Assembly: GCA_963969395.1 (NCBI GenBank)
Contig: OZ017795.1
Location: 13,144,001 to 13,208,000 of the forward strand
DNA: 64,000 bases
Direction of reading: 5' to 3'
Source of the DNA: Pseudoscleropodium purum
Lineage: Eukaryota; Streptophyta; Bryopsida; Hypnales; Brachytheciaceae
Below the pieces are notes generated by a model. The model ran no database searches. It was not told the origin of the DNA and saw nothing but the letters and a program-made list of their open reading frames with translations. Shown here in pieces: positions 49,323-59,722 of the stretch (position 1 is its first letter; every line of letters begins with the position of its first letter). Both the position numbers and the translations under genes were made by a program.

Positions 49323-50505
49323 TGTCGCAGCACAGGGCAGGTCAATTCCCCATTATACTCACAAAAATCGCTCTAGAGTATAACTAAGTGACTCTAAAGA
49401 TCGAACCCACGAGATCCTGTGAAGTACCTAGCTCTATTAAGCAGTTAAGCTCAGTCAGTATGCCAATCTTACTTTCCGGTCCTAGATCTAGAACCAGAAA
49501 TACTACCACACCGGATAACTACAGACCGGATTTCTCCGTGCTTCCGGTCCTACTAACTATCCGGTTCGTACAAATACCGAAATCCCAGGATCTCACAACT
49601 TCCGATCCTGGAAATCTGTCCTGACCAATCCGGTCGGGATGGTCATCCTGTACCCGTAATCCTATCCGGTTTGGTTTTGCCTCTGTTTCACCATCAAAGG
49701 GGTCGCCGCTTAATTTTGAGAGTGGTAGGCCCACCACTCCTTCCGTGACTTATAGTGGCTGAAGACCCACTGTCCTACCTTCTAGACTCCTAAGCTAATC
49801 CGGATCCGGTTTGGTCCTTCACAACAACCCAGATAGCAATCCGGGTCGTAGGTCACACAAAGACACCACACTCGACCCTCTCGTACTACAACGACCTTGA
49901 TGCTACTTCCGATCCGTGCGAAGACAGGTGGTTACAAGTGCACCCGTCCGTTCCAACATCAACTAAAGTTCTTCCGTTACCCATACAGGTGGTGAGACCT
50001 CACAGGAGATCGGACACTCGACCGGATTTCCCACCCGGGAGTTCTAGCGCAGCTAAGGAATCCCTCCCTACCCGCCTAGCCTAACAACGGCTTTCTCACC
50101 CGGAATCTCAAACTCTAGATGTGCTGAGGAACTAAGTTCACTCCCAACTCTTCGGTACCTACTCACATGCACCTTGGATCGGAAAATAAACACCAAGGGG
50201 AGAAATCACTTACAAACTCACTCGTACTATCCTAACTCCACATTATACAATCCTGTCGTGCTGGAGAGAGATACACAACGAAGAGAATGGAAAGGTACAA
50301 GAAGTTTGCAAAATGAACAACTCCCAGTTCCCTTCGCAGGAACCGATTTATATACAAAGGGTCAAAACCCTAAAAGCACAAAAAGGAGCGGAAAACCCGT
50401 GGGGGTCCGCCGCCACCTAAATCTAACTTCCGGTCTAACCTAATACTATTGAGCCGGATCCGGATCCGGATCCGCTCCTACTCCTAACTGAAATTAAAAT
50501 CCTAT

Positions 50506-52164
50506 CTACCCTACAACTCTAGATCCTATCGTCGGGCTTCCGACCTCCGGGGTTAGCTCCTCGAAGACTTCGCTCAAGTTCCGGACCCGTTCCCCCTCCG
50601 CAGGATTCGGTCCGGGTGGAGACTCCAAGTCGATGGTAATATCCGGTCTCGAGCCCGGAGTCCCAGTCCGTGCAGACTTCTTGGACTCAGGAGTCCAATC
50701 CTTCCTGTCCTTCGCCATAGTTGCATCCGGAAAGAGGTCCGGTAGAGAGATGTCCGAAAGGTGAATACCTTTGTCGCACGTCGCTCCCGTCAGCTTCCGG
50801 CTGCTCTCCTCGATCCGGTCCGCAGCCTTCCGCCCCTCCACCATTGCCGTCTCCACCTGCTCGGCGAAGTCCGCGAGAATCCGGACCATCCGGGAACCGG
50901 ATAGTTTCTTCTCTTCGTGGATCTTCTCGTCGAAGAGCTTCGCCTTGGCCGCTGCCGTTCCGGTCTCTCCCAGGACCGTCTTGATCTGCTCGGCCACCTT
51001 CCGAGTCTCCTCCGCCATCTCCCGAGCAGCCGTCACGTCTTCCTGATAGGCGAAAAGTGTTGCCTTCAGTCTATCTACCTCCTCCTGCAACCGGCGGATC
51101 TCGGCTTCCTGCTTCCGGGTCTCTTCCGGATTCGTGATGCATTGCGCCACTTGTTCCGCCAAGTTGCTGTCCGGTGCAGCACCCACCAACTTGCCGATTG
51201 CCGCAAGCGTCCTGTGCTTCACTTCCCAATCCGCCCTGATGTTGCAGAGGACGTTGATCAGACCGTTGAACGGATCTTGCATATCCGGATCTCCCCCGGA
51301 ATTGGTCTTCTCGGCTTCCGGTTTCTCCTCCGGGGCCGGTTTGTCTTGACCGGGAGGCGTCCCGCGCTTGTGTGGAGGCGTCAGCTTCTGTCGCTTGATC
51401 GGCGGCATCAACTCCTCCTCTTCCTCGCTGGACTCCCGGTCTGACTCGGAATCGGATTCCGCTTCGTCATCCGTCTCCGACTCCCCATACTTCAGGAGCA
51501 CTTCCTGCGTCTTCCACGCCTTCTCCTCTATGTTGGTGAGGACTTGGTTCTCCCGATAGAGGTGGAAGAGGTAAGGGCACACTGGAGTGGCCCTTTTCTT
51601 CCCAACCCTACTAACAAGCTGGGCCACGAGATCGGAAATGATCCGTGCCCAGTCCACTTTCCGGGTACCACTGAGGGCACCGAAAATGGTGTTGCCGAGG
51701 GTGATCGTCACCCTGGTCGGCTTCTCCGGGTGAAGAACCGGAACCAGGAATTGCAGGAGCCGACGGTGTCGGTCGTCCAAGCAATCCTCGACCGCGTATC
51801 CGTCCTTCGGGTTGACGGCCCCCTTGAACTTCCCTCGGACAAACTCATCCTTCCGGCTCGCCATTCCCAAACCTCCTGCCCGGAAACCGTAAACCGCTCT
51901 CCACATCCCCTTGTTCCAGCTGACGGGAGCTCCCCTCACGGTGTTGTCAAACTGGTTGGACAACTTTCCGAGGAGCTCCTTGACCATTCTCTCCTCCCTA
52001 AAACCCCAAGGTTTCTCGGCAAACCCTACGCAACCCATGGATCTGAGATCATCCATGAGTTCAGCCTTTTCCGGCTCTGTGGAGGGAATAACCGGAATGA
52101 CTTTCCGGAGCTTCACCTCGCCTCCAGAGGGACTCGCTTGCCTCGACCTACGTAGCTGAGGCAT
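50506..52164 (-). CDS. LTR-encoded 552-aa protein (3' LTR copy)
   Basis: An intact sense-direction frame inside the LTR, identical to the other copy except at residue 522 (Ala here, Glu in the 5' LTR). ATG at 52164. Residues 86-210 form a helical block (RRLLQFLVPVLHPEKP, VTITLGNTIFGAL, DWARIISDLVAQL) whose pattern recalls the 'putative plant transposon protein' domain of other plant retroelement ORFs; this comparison is from memory. Residues 228-251 are acidic, 254-267 form a candidate nuclear signal (PPIKRQKLTPPHKR), and 345-460 are heptad-rich, likely coiled coil. No enzyme motif is visible. As the 3' LTR copy it may only be transcribed in the 3' end of element RNA or from its own LTR promoter. 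Confidence 0.82.
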   Translation of the reverse strand: MPQLRRSRQASPSGGEVKLRKVIPVIPSTEPEKAELMDDLRSMGCVGFAEKPWGFREERMVKELLGKLSNQFDNTVRGAPVSWNKGMWRAVYGFRAGGLGMASRKDEFVRGKFKGAVNPKDGYAVEDCLDDRHRRLLQFLVPVLHPEKPTRVTITLGNTIFGALSGTRKVDWARIISDLVAQLVSRVGKKRATPVCPYLFHLYRENQVLTNIEEKAWKTQEVLLKYGESETDDEAESDSESDRESSEEEEELMPPIKRQKLTPPHKRGTPPGQDKPAPEEKPEAEKTNSGGDPDMQDPFNGLINVLCNIRADWEVKHRTLAAIGKLVGAAPDSNLAEQVAQCITNPEETRKQEAEIRRLQEEVDRLKATLFAYQEDVTAAREMAEETRKVAEQIKTVLGETGTAAAKAKLFDEKIHEEKKLSGSRMVRILADFAEQVETAMVEGRKAADRIEESSRKLTGATCDKGIHLSDISLPDLFPDATMAKDRKDWTPESKKSARTGTPGSRPDITIDLESPPGPNPAEGERVRNLSEVFEELTPEVGSPTIGSRVVG

Positions 52165-52347
52165 TCCCACTCACATCTACCTCACTCTCTCCTAGCCGCA
52201 CGTCCCGTTCCTCACTTCCTCTCTCCGATCTCAACCGGAAGCAGAACAGACAAAACACAAACGCTCAGACGCACAAACGACAAAAACTCAACCGCGCACG
52301 CTCAAGGTCGAGTTTCTAAAAGGGGGTGCAACAGTGAAAGCTCCTCC

Positions 52348-52354
52348 TTTTATA
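52348..52354 (-). promoter_or_regulatory. LTR TATA box (3' LTR)
   Basis: On the - strand the sequence is GGGACTATAAAAGGAGGAG, about 275 bases into the LTR. Transcription would start near 52320, about 155 bases upstream of the LTR ORF, so the ORF lies downstream of the promoter. Confidence 0.65.
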
Positions 52355-52627
52355 GTCCCTGGACCATTTCCGGTTTGTCATCATGAATCCGGTTTACCAT
52401 CATAATCCGGTTCATCATCATCATCCGGTCCTAGACCTAATCCGTGTTGCATTCCGTTTCCGTCGTTACTTACTCCTGACCGGATTAGATCCAAGAAGCC
52501 CACTACTTCACGTTCCGTGCTAATTCTGAGTTTTCCTTCCCCACCTAATCGGATCCGGTTAGCTAATGACTAGTTGCCGTTCCTATTTGGGTGTATACTA
52601 AGAAAATCAAAATTCTAAGCTGCGACA

Positions 52628-52640
52628 TTACCCCTTCCTC
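52628..52640 (-). other. Polypurine tract
   Basis: The - strand reads GAGGAAGGGGTAA immediately before the 3' LTR. It is the expected primer for plus-strand DNA synthesis. Confidence 0.8.
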
Positions 52641-52663
52641 ATCTGTGAGCGTCCTCGCGAACA

Positions 52664-55600
52664 TCATTGACCTTCCGTCGAAGAAGTAGCCACCAAATAC
52701 TTTTTTACTCTTGATCCGTTCACACGAGTGTCAAGCCACTGGCCCTGCAAATTCGCAAGTTGCAAAGACCCATTTTGAAAAATTTGAATGACTCGGAAAG
52801 GTCCCATCCATCGGGTATGCAATTTTCCTGGAAACTCTTTGTGACGGTTGTCATAAACTAGCACCAGACCGCCTTCCTGGATTCCATGATCAACTGGAAG
52901 TTTCCGGTCATAATCTTTCTTGCGTTTGAATTGCACTTCCATGGTTCTCTCAAGAGCTGCAATCCGGGTTTCTTCCAGTTCTTCAATCGCGAGGAGTCGC
53001 GGAAGTATATCCATTCTGGTCTCCGCATTCCGGGCTGCCATGACACGGAATGTCTCCACTTCTAACTCCACCCCATGAACTGTATTTTGGCCAAAGACCA
53101 AAAAGTAGGGCGTTTTTCCGGTTGTGCTCTTCTCCGCCGTATTGTACGCATGCACGGCCGAAGGTAGTTTCCGGTCCCAATCCGTCTTGTGAGCGGAAAC
53201 CATCTTGTTCAAGATCTTCCCAATAATTCCGTTCGCCCGCTCGGTTAATCCATTCGCCTTTGGATTATAAGGAGTCGTCTTCCGGTGCTTGATAAGATAT
53301 TTGGCAGTTAGGTCGGAGATGACGTCATTGAGGAAATGGGTTCCTCTATCACTGACCAACTCCAGTGGGTGGCCAAATCGCATGAGGATTTCTTCAAACA
53401 AAAAGGACGCGGAAGTCTCGGCATCGTTTTTCCGGGTTGCTCTGGCCTCCACCCACTTGGTCGCGTAATCCGTGGCTAGGATTATGTACCTCTTCTTCCT
53501 AGCACTGACCGGAAAAATGGGTCCAATAAAGTCGATCCCCCATTTCTCAAACGGTGCTAAGGGAATTATGGGAGTGAGCGGCCAATGATTCCGGAAAGAT
53601 GGTGCTCCTGTCCGCTGACACTGATCGCAACTCCGAACAAAATTCCTCACATCCCTGTGTACATACGGCCACCAGTATCCGGCGGATCGGATCCGGTTCA
53701 CCGTAGTAACAAAGGCAAAATGTCCTCCGGAACTCCCGCAATGGAGTGCCCGGATGACTTTCTTCCGGTCCGAAGGTTCCAAACATCGCCTAAGGACGTC
53801 GTCCGCCCCTAACTTGAAAAGGACTCCCCTAATCATGGTATAAGGAGCCGCTTTTCTCTGAAAGATTTCTTTCTCCTCTAGACTCATCTGTTCCGGATAT
53901 TTGGAATTCACTAAATAGCTAATGATATCCCGGAACTCCGAAACAGACTCGTTGCTTAGGTGAAAAACTTCTATCAAGGGAAAATCCGGTTTCTCCATTT
54001 CAACCGGAATTTCCAGAGAATCCGGAAACTCATCCGGAAACTCAGCGGAAATATCCGCCACGGATTCCTGTCCTCTTTGTCTCGAGAGGTAATCCGCGTT
54101 CGAGTTTGCTTTTCCGGGTTTCACTACGACCTCGTAATTAAACTCTTGTAAAAGCAAAATCCATCTAGCAATCCGACCTGACAAATCCAGTTTGTTCACG
54201 AGGTATTTCAAGGAATCATGATCTGTGTGAAAAATTACCTTGTACCCTAGCAAATAATGTCGGAACTTTTTACAAGAATACACGACCGCCAGAGCTTCTC
54301 GTTCTGTGGTGGTGTAATTTCGTTCCGCCAAACTCATTTGCCTGCTCGCATAGTAAATCGGATTCTCACGCTTCTCCGTGTCGAACTGCCAAAGAATGGA
54401 TCCTAGACACCAACCGGATGCGTCGATGGTGACATGGAACTCTTTTGTCCAATCCGGAACGGAAAGGATCGGAGCTCTAGCAAGCTGAGTCTTCAGATCA
54501 TTGAAGGCCTGCTGTCGCTTTCCGGTCCACACAAATTCCGTATCCTGTTTGAGTAGTTCCGTGAGAGGGATGGCCCTCTTGGCGTATCCGTCAATGAATC
54601 GACGGTAGTAGCCCACACACCCTAGAAACCCACGGATCTCCCTTACGCTCGTCGGAGGCAGCAAGGATAGAACCGCCCTCACCTTCTCCAAGTCCGCTTG
54701 TAATCCGGCTTGGCTCACCACGTGCCCCAGTAAAATTCCGGAACTCATTCCGAAAAAACACTTTCCGGGGTGTAATCTCAAATTGGTTTCTCGGCACCTT
54801 TGAAACGTCTTCCGCAAACATTCGAGATGAAGTTTCCGGTCGCTAAAAACCGCAAAGTCATCAATGAAGACCTCAATGAAATGGCGGAGAAAATCCTTGA
54901 AAATGTCCATCATCAGCCGTTGGAAAGTTCCGGGTGCGTTGCACAGGCCAAACGGCATCCGGGTAAATGCGAAAGTTCCCCATTCTGTCGTGAACGTGGT
55001 CTTCAGCTGATCCCTCCGTCGGATGAACACTTGGTTGTAACCTGAAAATCCGTCCAAAAAGCTGTAACATTCGTGTCCGGCCACGTGGTCCAAAATGATG
55101 TCAGTAAATGGAAGGGGAAAGTAATCCTTCTTTGTGGCTGTGTTCAATTTCCGGAAATCTTGACACACCCGGATCTTAACTTTCCCATCCGTTCCCAACT
55201 TCTTGGGAACCACCACAATAGGGGAAACCCACTCGGAATTGTTCACCGGATAGATGAATCCAGTTTCCAATAACCGGTCGATTTCTTCCTTGACCATTAA
55301 CGAGTACTTCGGGTTGAGTCGGTACTGTCGCTGACGGACCGGAATAGATCCTTCCGTCAAGTCAATGTGATGCTCTCCTAAGTGAGGGGGGATTCCCTTC
55401 AGATCAGACGGCTCCCATGCAAAAATATCGAGGTACTCCTGGAGAAGTTGAACGTAACCGGATTTCTCCGTGCTTTGCATGAGCTTGCTCAAGTAAAAGC
55501 ACTTGCCTGGTTCAACCTCCTCCTGTTCATAATCGATGGGCGAGACGATCGGTTTGATCTTCTCTTCGTGAACCTCTTCCGGAACGGAAACTAAATTTCC

Positions 55601-56773
55601 CCATTCTGGTCTCATCGTTTCCTCACTTACACCCGCGAGAAGGTTTCCATCCTGGATCTGTCGAGTGATCCACTCGGCTGTGAGCGGAACGCTTGACTCT
55701 CCTAACGATCGATCTTCCACCATGGTACTGCTAGGCTTTTCCGGATCATGCTCCAACACAGCATTAGAGAACCCAAAACTTTTCTCAGTTTTGTGTTCGA
55801 ATGGATCCACATAATAGCTTGGAATCGACTCTTCCGAATCCGTCCAATCCGATGTGTAACCATCCGAGTCGCTGGTTTCTCCTAAATGCTTTTCCGTGGA
55901 CCAAGGTATCCGGATGGAAGGTTTCCCGACCACCAGTTCCTTGTTTCCCCAATCCACCAGTACTTGGGCAGAGTATAACCAAGGTCTACCCAGTAACATA
56001 GGAAAAGGTCTTCCTTTGTGCACACGGATGATGACATAGTTGAGCAGATAATCCGTTCCTCCAATCCGGGTTGGAATTTGCGAAAGTTTGCCAACCGGAT
56101 GTACTCGGGATTGATCCGCCATACGAAGGACTTGATCCGTCGCTTCGATCGTGGTGAATCCTAACTCAAATGCCGTGTCTTCCAACATCAAGTTGACTCC
56201 AGATCCGCCATCGATGGGAACCTTTGGAATCAGGCATCCTTCTATCTCCACACCGATCTCTGGAGCCCCGGAATCTTCCGGTTGGGAGAAGTTAACTGCC
56301 ACCGCTGGGAGTTTCACCCTCTTCTTCCGTTTCCGTGTCCAGCTATCTCGGATCAACTTCTGGTACATCACGTTGTCGTGCAGGAGCTGTCCAATCGTAA
56401 CATTCGCCCGTTGATCTCGGATGTCCTGGATGATGTCATACTCATGAGTACGGATATCCGGATTGATAACCACTGGGGTGTTACTGAAACGAACCTGCTT
56501 CTTACTCGTCACCACATCCGGTCCAGAGATTTCCGTCCGAATCTCTGAACTGATGTCGATCGGAATCCGGTTCCGGTCCACCCCTTCCTCAAAGTGAACT
56601 TCTTCCGGTTCTGGACTCCGTCTCTGAAAAACAGGATCAGAATCACTACTCGATTTCTGCCTCCTCCTCTGCTTTTTCTTCTTTCCCCTTACAGCTCGTT
56701 CGGGTTGATTCCTGGTGGAACTGCGGGTCGATACCCGGTTTACCAAGCTCTCCGTCTCCGCCGGCAGTTCCAC
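52664..56773 (-). CDS. pol: Gypsy pol polyprotein: protease, RT, RNase H, integrase (1369 codons)
   Basis: The frame is open throughout. The protease motif PIDGGSG is at residues 186-192. RT spans about 480-660, with VCQDFRKLN, MPFGLCNAPGTFQR and the catalytic FIDDF (636-640). RNase H spans about 775-900 (TIDAS, TEREALAVVY, TDHDSL). Integrase has a zinc-binding H1011, H1018, C1049, C1052, then catalytic D1081, D1142 and E1178 (D-35-E). The C-terminal region has GPFRVIQ but no chromodomain. The frame is the same as gag, starting three codons after gag's UGA. Its first codon here is GTG, and the first ATG comes only at about residue 136, within the region preceding protease. Expression as a gag-pol fusion by readthrough is therefore likely. 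Confidence 0.96.
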   Translation of the reverse strand: MELPAETESLVNRVSTRSSTRNQPERAVRGKKKKQRRRQKSSSDSDPVFQRRSPEPEEVHFEEGVDRNRIPIDISSEIRTEISGPDVVTSKKQVRFSNTPVVINPDIRTHEYDIIQDIRDQRANVTIGQLLHDNVMYQKLIRDSWTRKRKKRVKLPAVAVNFSQPEDSGAPEIGVEIEGCLIPKVPIDGGSGVNLMLEDTAFELGFTTIEATDQVLRMADQSRVHPVGKLSQIPTRIGGTDYLLNYVIIRVHKGRPFPMLLGRPWLYSAQVLVDWGNKELVVGKPSIRIPWSTEKHLGETSDSDGYTSDWTDSEESIPSYYVDPFEHKTEKSFGFSNAVLEHDPEKPSSTMVEDRSLGESSVPLTAEWITRQIQDGNLLAGVSEETMRPEWGNLVSVPEEVHEEKIKPIVSPIDYEQEEVEPGKCFYLSKLMQSTEKSGYVQLLQEYLDIFAWEPSDLKGIPPHLGEHHIDLTEGSIPVRQRQYRLNPKYSLMVKEEIDRLLETGFIYPVNNSEWVSPIVVVPKKLGTDGKVKIRVCQDFRKLNTATKKDYFPLPFTDIILDHVAGHECYSFLDGFSGYNQVFIRRRDQLKTTFTTEWGTFAFTRMPFGLCNAPGTFQRLMMDIFKDFLRHFIEVFIDDFAVFSDRKLHLECLRKTFQRCRETNLRLHPGKCFFGMSSGILLGHVVSQAGLQADLEKVRAVLSLLPPTSVREIRGFLGCVGYYRRFIDGYAKRAIPLTELLKQDTEFVWTGKRQQAFNDLKTQLARAPILSVPDWTKEFHVTIDASGWCLGSILWQFDTEKRENPIYYASRQMSLAERNYTTTEREALAVVYSCKKFRHYLLGYKVIFHTDHDSLKYLVNKLDLSGRIARWILLLQEFNYEVVVKPGKANSNADYLSRQRGQESVADISAEFPDEFPDSLEIPVEMEKPDFPLIEVFHLSNESVSEFRDIISYLVNSKYPEQMSLEEKEIFQRKAAPYTMIRGVLFKLGADDVLRRCLEPSDRKKVIRALHCGSSGGHFAFVTTVNRIRSAGYWWPYVHRDVRNFVRSCDQCQRTGAPSFRNHWPLTPIIPLAPFEKWGIDFIGPIFPVSARKKRYIILATDYATKWVEARATRKNDAETSASFLFEEILMRFGHPLELVSDRGTHFLNDVISDLTAKYLIKHRKTTPYNPKANGLTERANGIIGKILNKMVSAHKTDWDRKLPSAVHAYNTAEKSTTGKTPYFLVFGQNTVHGVELEVETFRVMAARNAETRMDILPRLLAIEELEETRIAALERTMEVQFKRKKDYDRKLPVDHGIQEGGLVLVYDNRHKEFPGKLHTRWMGPFRVIQIFQNGSLQLANLQGQWLDTRVNGSRVKKYLVATSSTEGQ

Positions 56774-56782
56774 CTCGCATCG

Positions 56783-56785
56783 TCA
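56783..56785 (-). promoter_or_regulatory. Candidate readthrough stop codon between gag and pol
   Basis: The - strand reads AAG UGA CGA UGC, and the same frame continues open for 1,373 codons beyond it. UGA followed by C, notably UGA CGG, is a known leaky context in some plant viruses; UGA CGA is close to it. Readthrough itself is inferred. Confidence 0.6.
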
Positions 56786-58393
56786 CTTGTCCGGATTCTC
56801 CGTTCCGGCTGAGTGGCCATAGTTGAGCGCGGTCTGCTCCCTTGGAAGAATTTGAACTTGTTTGTAAACCGGTCTTGGCTGTATGGGCTTCGAACACTGC
56901 TCCTCCTGATGCCCATACTCTTGGCAATTCTGGCACGGAAGAGTACGAGGAGCACCCTGCCCTGGTCCCCTGTTAGGACACGAGTTGGCATAATGTCCCG
57001 GTTCTCCACAGCCATAACAAATCACCACTTGTCTATCCGGGTAACCAAGGGCTCGCACGGGCTGCTGCATTACCAACCCCTGACTCGGTCCCGGTAAAAA
57101 GTTCCGGTTCAACATGTTGGATCGGGAAGGAATCGTGATCCCTTTTCCTCTACCATAGGTCGGCTGCACTTGGTAGATCTCCTCCTCTTCCTCGTTTGCT
57201 ACGGTGTAGTAGATCTCTTCTTCCGGATACACATAGTGAACTTGCTTCTGGGCAGCTCGCTGGCATTCACTTGGATAGTGACCCGGTTCTCCACATCTTC
57301 CGCACCAGACATTGGATCGAGAAGTCGGAACGATCCGTCTTGGTTTCCGGTTCTCTGCCATGTTGACCTTGATAGCCTCCAAAGACTCTTGGATGCTCTT
57401 CATCATCTTCTTGGAATCCGTATCTTCCATCTTCACTTTCACAACCCGTTTCTCTCTCTGACCCTTCGACTTGTGCGAACGTCGGGGAGGTGAAACACTC
57501 TGTTCCTCATCCGAGCTCGATGAATCCGGATCGGAAACTTCCGTTCCAGAACTCTCGGAACTGCTGTCCGAATCGGAAACCTTCTTACGATGCTTCAACT
57601 TCCGGTCGCCTTTCTTGTTCTTCCCCTTTTCTTGCTTCTCGCTCCTTCTCAAGGACTTCCGGAGTGACTGAGCGGAATTCTCGTAATTAGCCGCAGCATC
57701 CATGGCATCTCTAAGTGTCCTAGGTCGCGTCTGACGAATCAAAAATCCCATCGACTCGGGTAATCCGGCAACATACCACTCCACCTGCAGACTAGGAGCG
57801 ATCTCCGTGGTCAGCTTCTGGATCAGTGCCTTCACCCTCTGGCCATACTTTCGCACGGATTCGGATGATTTCATCGTTAGTGTACTAAGCCGTCCCAAGG
57901 CTCTGGCTTCTCCTCCTACCTCCCGGAAAGCTTGCAGGAAATCCGTTCTCAACTGATCCCAGTTATTCCGGATTGGATCGGAAATATCCTGGTACCATTT
58001 AAGAGCTTCTCCCTTGAGCAATCCTTGGAAAATTCTTCGCTGGGCCGCCTCATTTTCCTGGTTGGCGAGTGCAGTAGATTCAAACTCGCACAGCCAGTCA
58101 TCCGCATCTTGGCTTCCATCACCCTTAAAACGCTTGTATCTCAATCGAGTCATGACGTCTTCGTCCTCGAGGAACGGATCTTCTCTGTCCGGTTCCGGGT
58201 CTAGATCGGAAACTGAAGGCGTATGACCAGATCTCGGATTCTCGCTTTCTCCTGCAGATGCAGACACGAAAATCGGACGGTTAACCGGATCTTGCAGATC
58301 CGGTTCACTCTGATCCGGTTCCGGCGATTCTTCCGATCGTTCTCTTCTTCTCAATCGCTCGGACGTTCTCGTATTCCTTATTCCGCTTCTCAT
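56783..58393 (-). CDS. gag: Gypsy gag (536 aa) with three CCHC zinc knuckles
   Basis: ATG at 58393, UGA at 56783-56785. Residues about 85-250 form the capsid-like retrotransposon gag domain (DWLCEFE, ALKWYQ, WDQLRTDFLQAF, YVAGLP). A basic/Ser-Asp-rich stretch follows at 250-325. Three CX2CX4HX4C zinc knuckles lie at 364-377, 459-472 and 487-500, for RNA packaging. The leader between the 5' LTR and gag is 146 bases. The product should assemble virus-like particles in the cytoplasm. Confidence 0.95.
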   Translation of the reverse strand: MRSGIRNTRTSERLRRRERSEESPEPDQSEPDLQDPVNRPIFVSASAGESENPRSGHTPSVSDLDPEPDREDPFLEDEDVMTRLRYKRFKGDGSQDADDWLCEFESTALANQENEAAQRRIFQGLLKGEALKWYQDISDPIRNNWDQLRTDFLQAFREVGGEARALGRLSTLTMKSSESVRKYGQRVKALIQKLTTEIAPSLQVEWYVAGLPESMGFLIRQTRPRTLRDAMDAAANYENSAQSLRKSLRRSEKQEKGKNKKGDRKLKHRKKVSDSDSSSESSGTEVSDPDSSSSDEEQSVSPPRRSHKSKGQREKRVVKVKMEDTDSKKMMKSIQESLEAIKVNMAENRKPRRIVPTSRSNVWCGRCGEPGHYPSECQRAAQKQVHYVYPEEEIYYTVANEEEEEIYQVQPTYGRGKGITIPSRSNMLNRNFLPGPSQGLVMQQPVRALGYPDRQVVICYGCGEPGHYANSCPNRGPGQGAPRTLPCQNCQEYGHQEEQCSKPIQPRPVYKQVQILPREQTALNYGHSAGTENPDK

Positions 58394-58510
58394 GAGTTAG
58401 TTTCCAGATTCAGCCGGAAAACAAAACCCAATCCGAGAAATGAAAACACGGAAAAGACGAACTACTGACTCAGCTTCTTCTGTACCGCAATAAAGCCGAT
58501 AGCTTTAGAA

Positions 58511-58528
58511 TCCCCGGCAGCGGCGCCA
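58511..58528 (-). other. Primer binding site, tRNA-Asp type
   Basis: The - strand reads TGGCGCCGCTGCCGGGGA, eleven bases inside the 5' LTR. It is complementary to the 3' end of plant tRNA-Asp (ending GGCAACGGCGCCA) with one mismatch. It primes minus-strand DNA synthesis. Confidence 0.85.
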
Positions 58529-59722
58529 GATTTTTGTCATGTCGCAGCACAGGGCAGGTCAATTCCCCATTATACTCACAAAAATCGCTCTAGAGTATAA
58601 CTAAGTGACTCTAAAGATCGAACCCACGAGATCCTGTGAAGTACCTAGCTCTATTAAGCAGTTAAGCTCAGTCAGTATGCCAATCTTACTTTCCGGTCCT
58701 AGATCTAGAACCAGAAATACTACCACACCGGATAACTACAGACCGGATTTCTCCGTGCTTCCGGTCCTACTAACTATCCGGTTCGTACAAATACCGAAAT
58801 CCCAGGATCTCACAACTTCCGATCCTGGAAATCTGTCCTGACCAATCCGGTCGGGATGGTCATCCTGTACCCGTAATCCTATCCGGTTTGGTTTTGCCTC
58901 TGTTTCACCATCAAAGGGGTCGCCGCTTAATTTTGAGAGTGGTAGGCCCACCACTCCTTCCGTGACTTATAGTGGCTGAAGACCCACTGTCCTACCTTCT
59001 AGACTCCTAAGCTAATCCGGATCCGGTTTGGTCCTTCACAACAACCCAGATAGCAATCCGGGTCGTAGGTCACACAAAGACACCACACTCGATCCTCTCG
59101 TACTACAACGACCTTGATGCTACTTCCGATCCGTGCGAAGACAGGTGGTTACAAGTGCACCCGTCCGTTCCAACATCAACTAAAGTTCTTCCGTTACCCA
59201 TACGGGTGGTGAGACCTCACAGGAGATCGGACACTCGACCGGATTTCCCACCCGGGAGTTCTAGCGCAGCTAAGGAATCCCTCCCTACCCGCCTAGCCTA
59301 ACAACGGCTTTCTCACCCGGAATCTCAAACTCTAGATGTGCTGAGGAACTAAGTTCACTCCCAACTCTTCGGTACCTACTCACATGCACCTTGGATCGGA
59401 AAATAAACACCAAGGGGAGAAATCACTTACAAACTCACTCGTACTATCCTAACTCCACATTATACAATCCTGTCGTGCTGGAGAGAGATACACAACGAAG
59501 AGAATGGAAAGGTACAAGAAGTTTGCAAAATGAACAACTCCCAGTTCCCTTCGCAGGAACCGATTTATATACAAAGGGTCAAAACCCTAAAAGCACAAAA
59601 AGGAGCGGAAAACCCGTGGGGGTCCGCCGCCACCTAAATCTAACTTCCGGTCTAACCTAATACTATTGAGCCGGATCCGGATCCGGATCCGCTCCTACTC
59701 CTAACTGAAATTAAAATCCTAT

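Larger units (their letters stand above)
49323..52627 (-). repeat. 3' LTR of the full-length element (3305 bp)
   Basis: Lies at the pol end. On the - strand it starts TGTCGCAGCTTAGAATTTTG, preceded by the polypurine tract, and ends GTGCTGCGACA. Terminal inverted repeats TGTCGCAGC/GCTGCGACA are perfect. Confidence 0.96.

Noticed and set aside
51544..52155. 203-codon + strand frame in the LTRs
   Set aside because: It is the antisense shadow of the 552-aa LTR ORF. It is open in all copies only because the codon bias of the sense frame keeps it so, and it has no motif.
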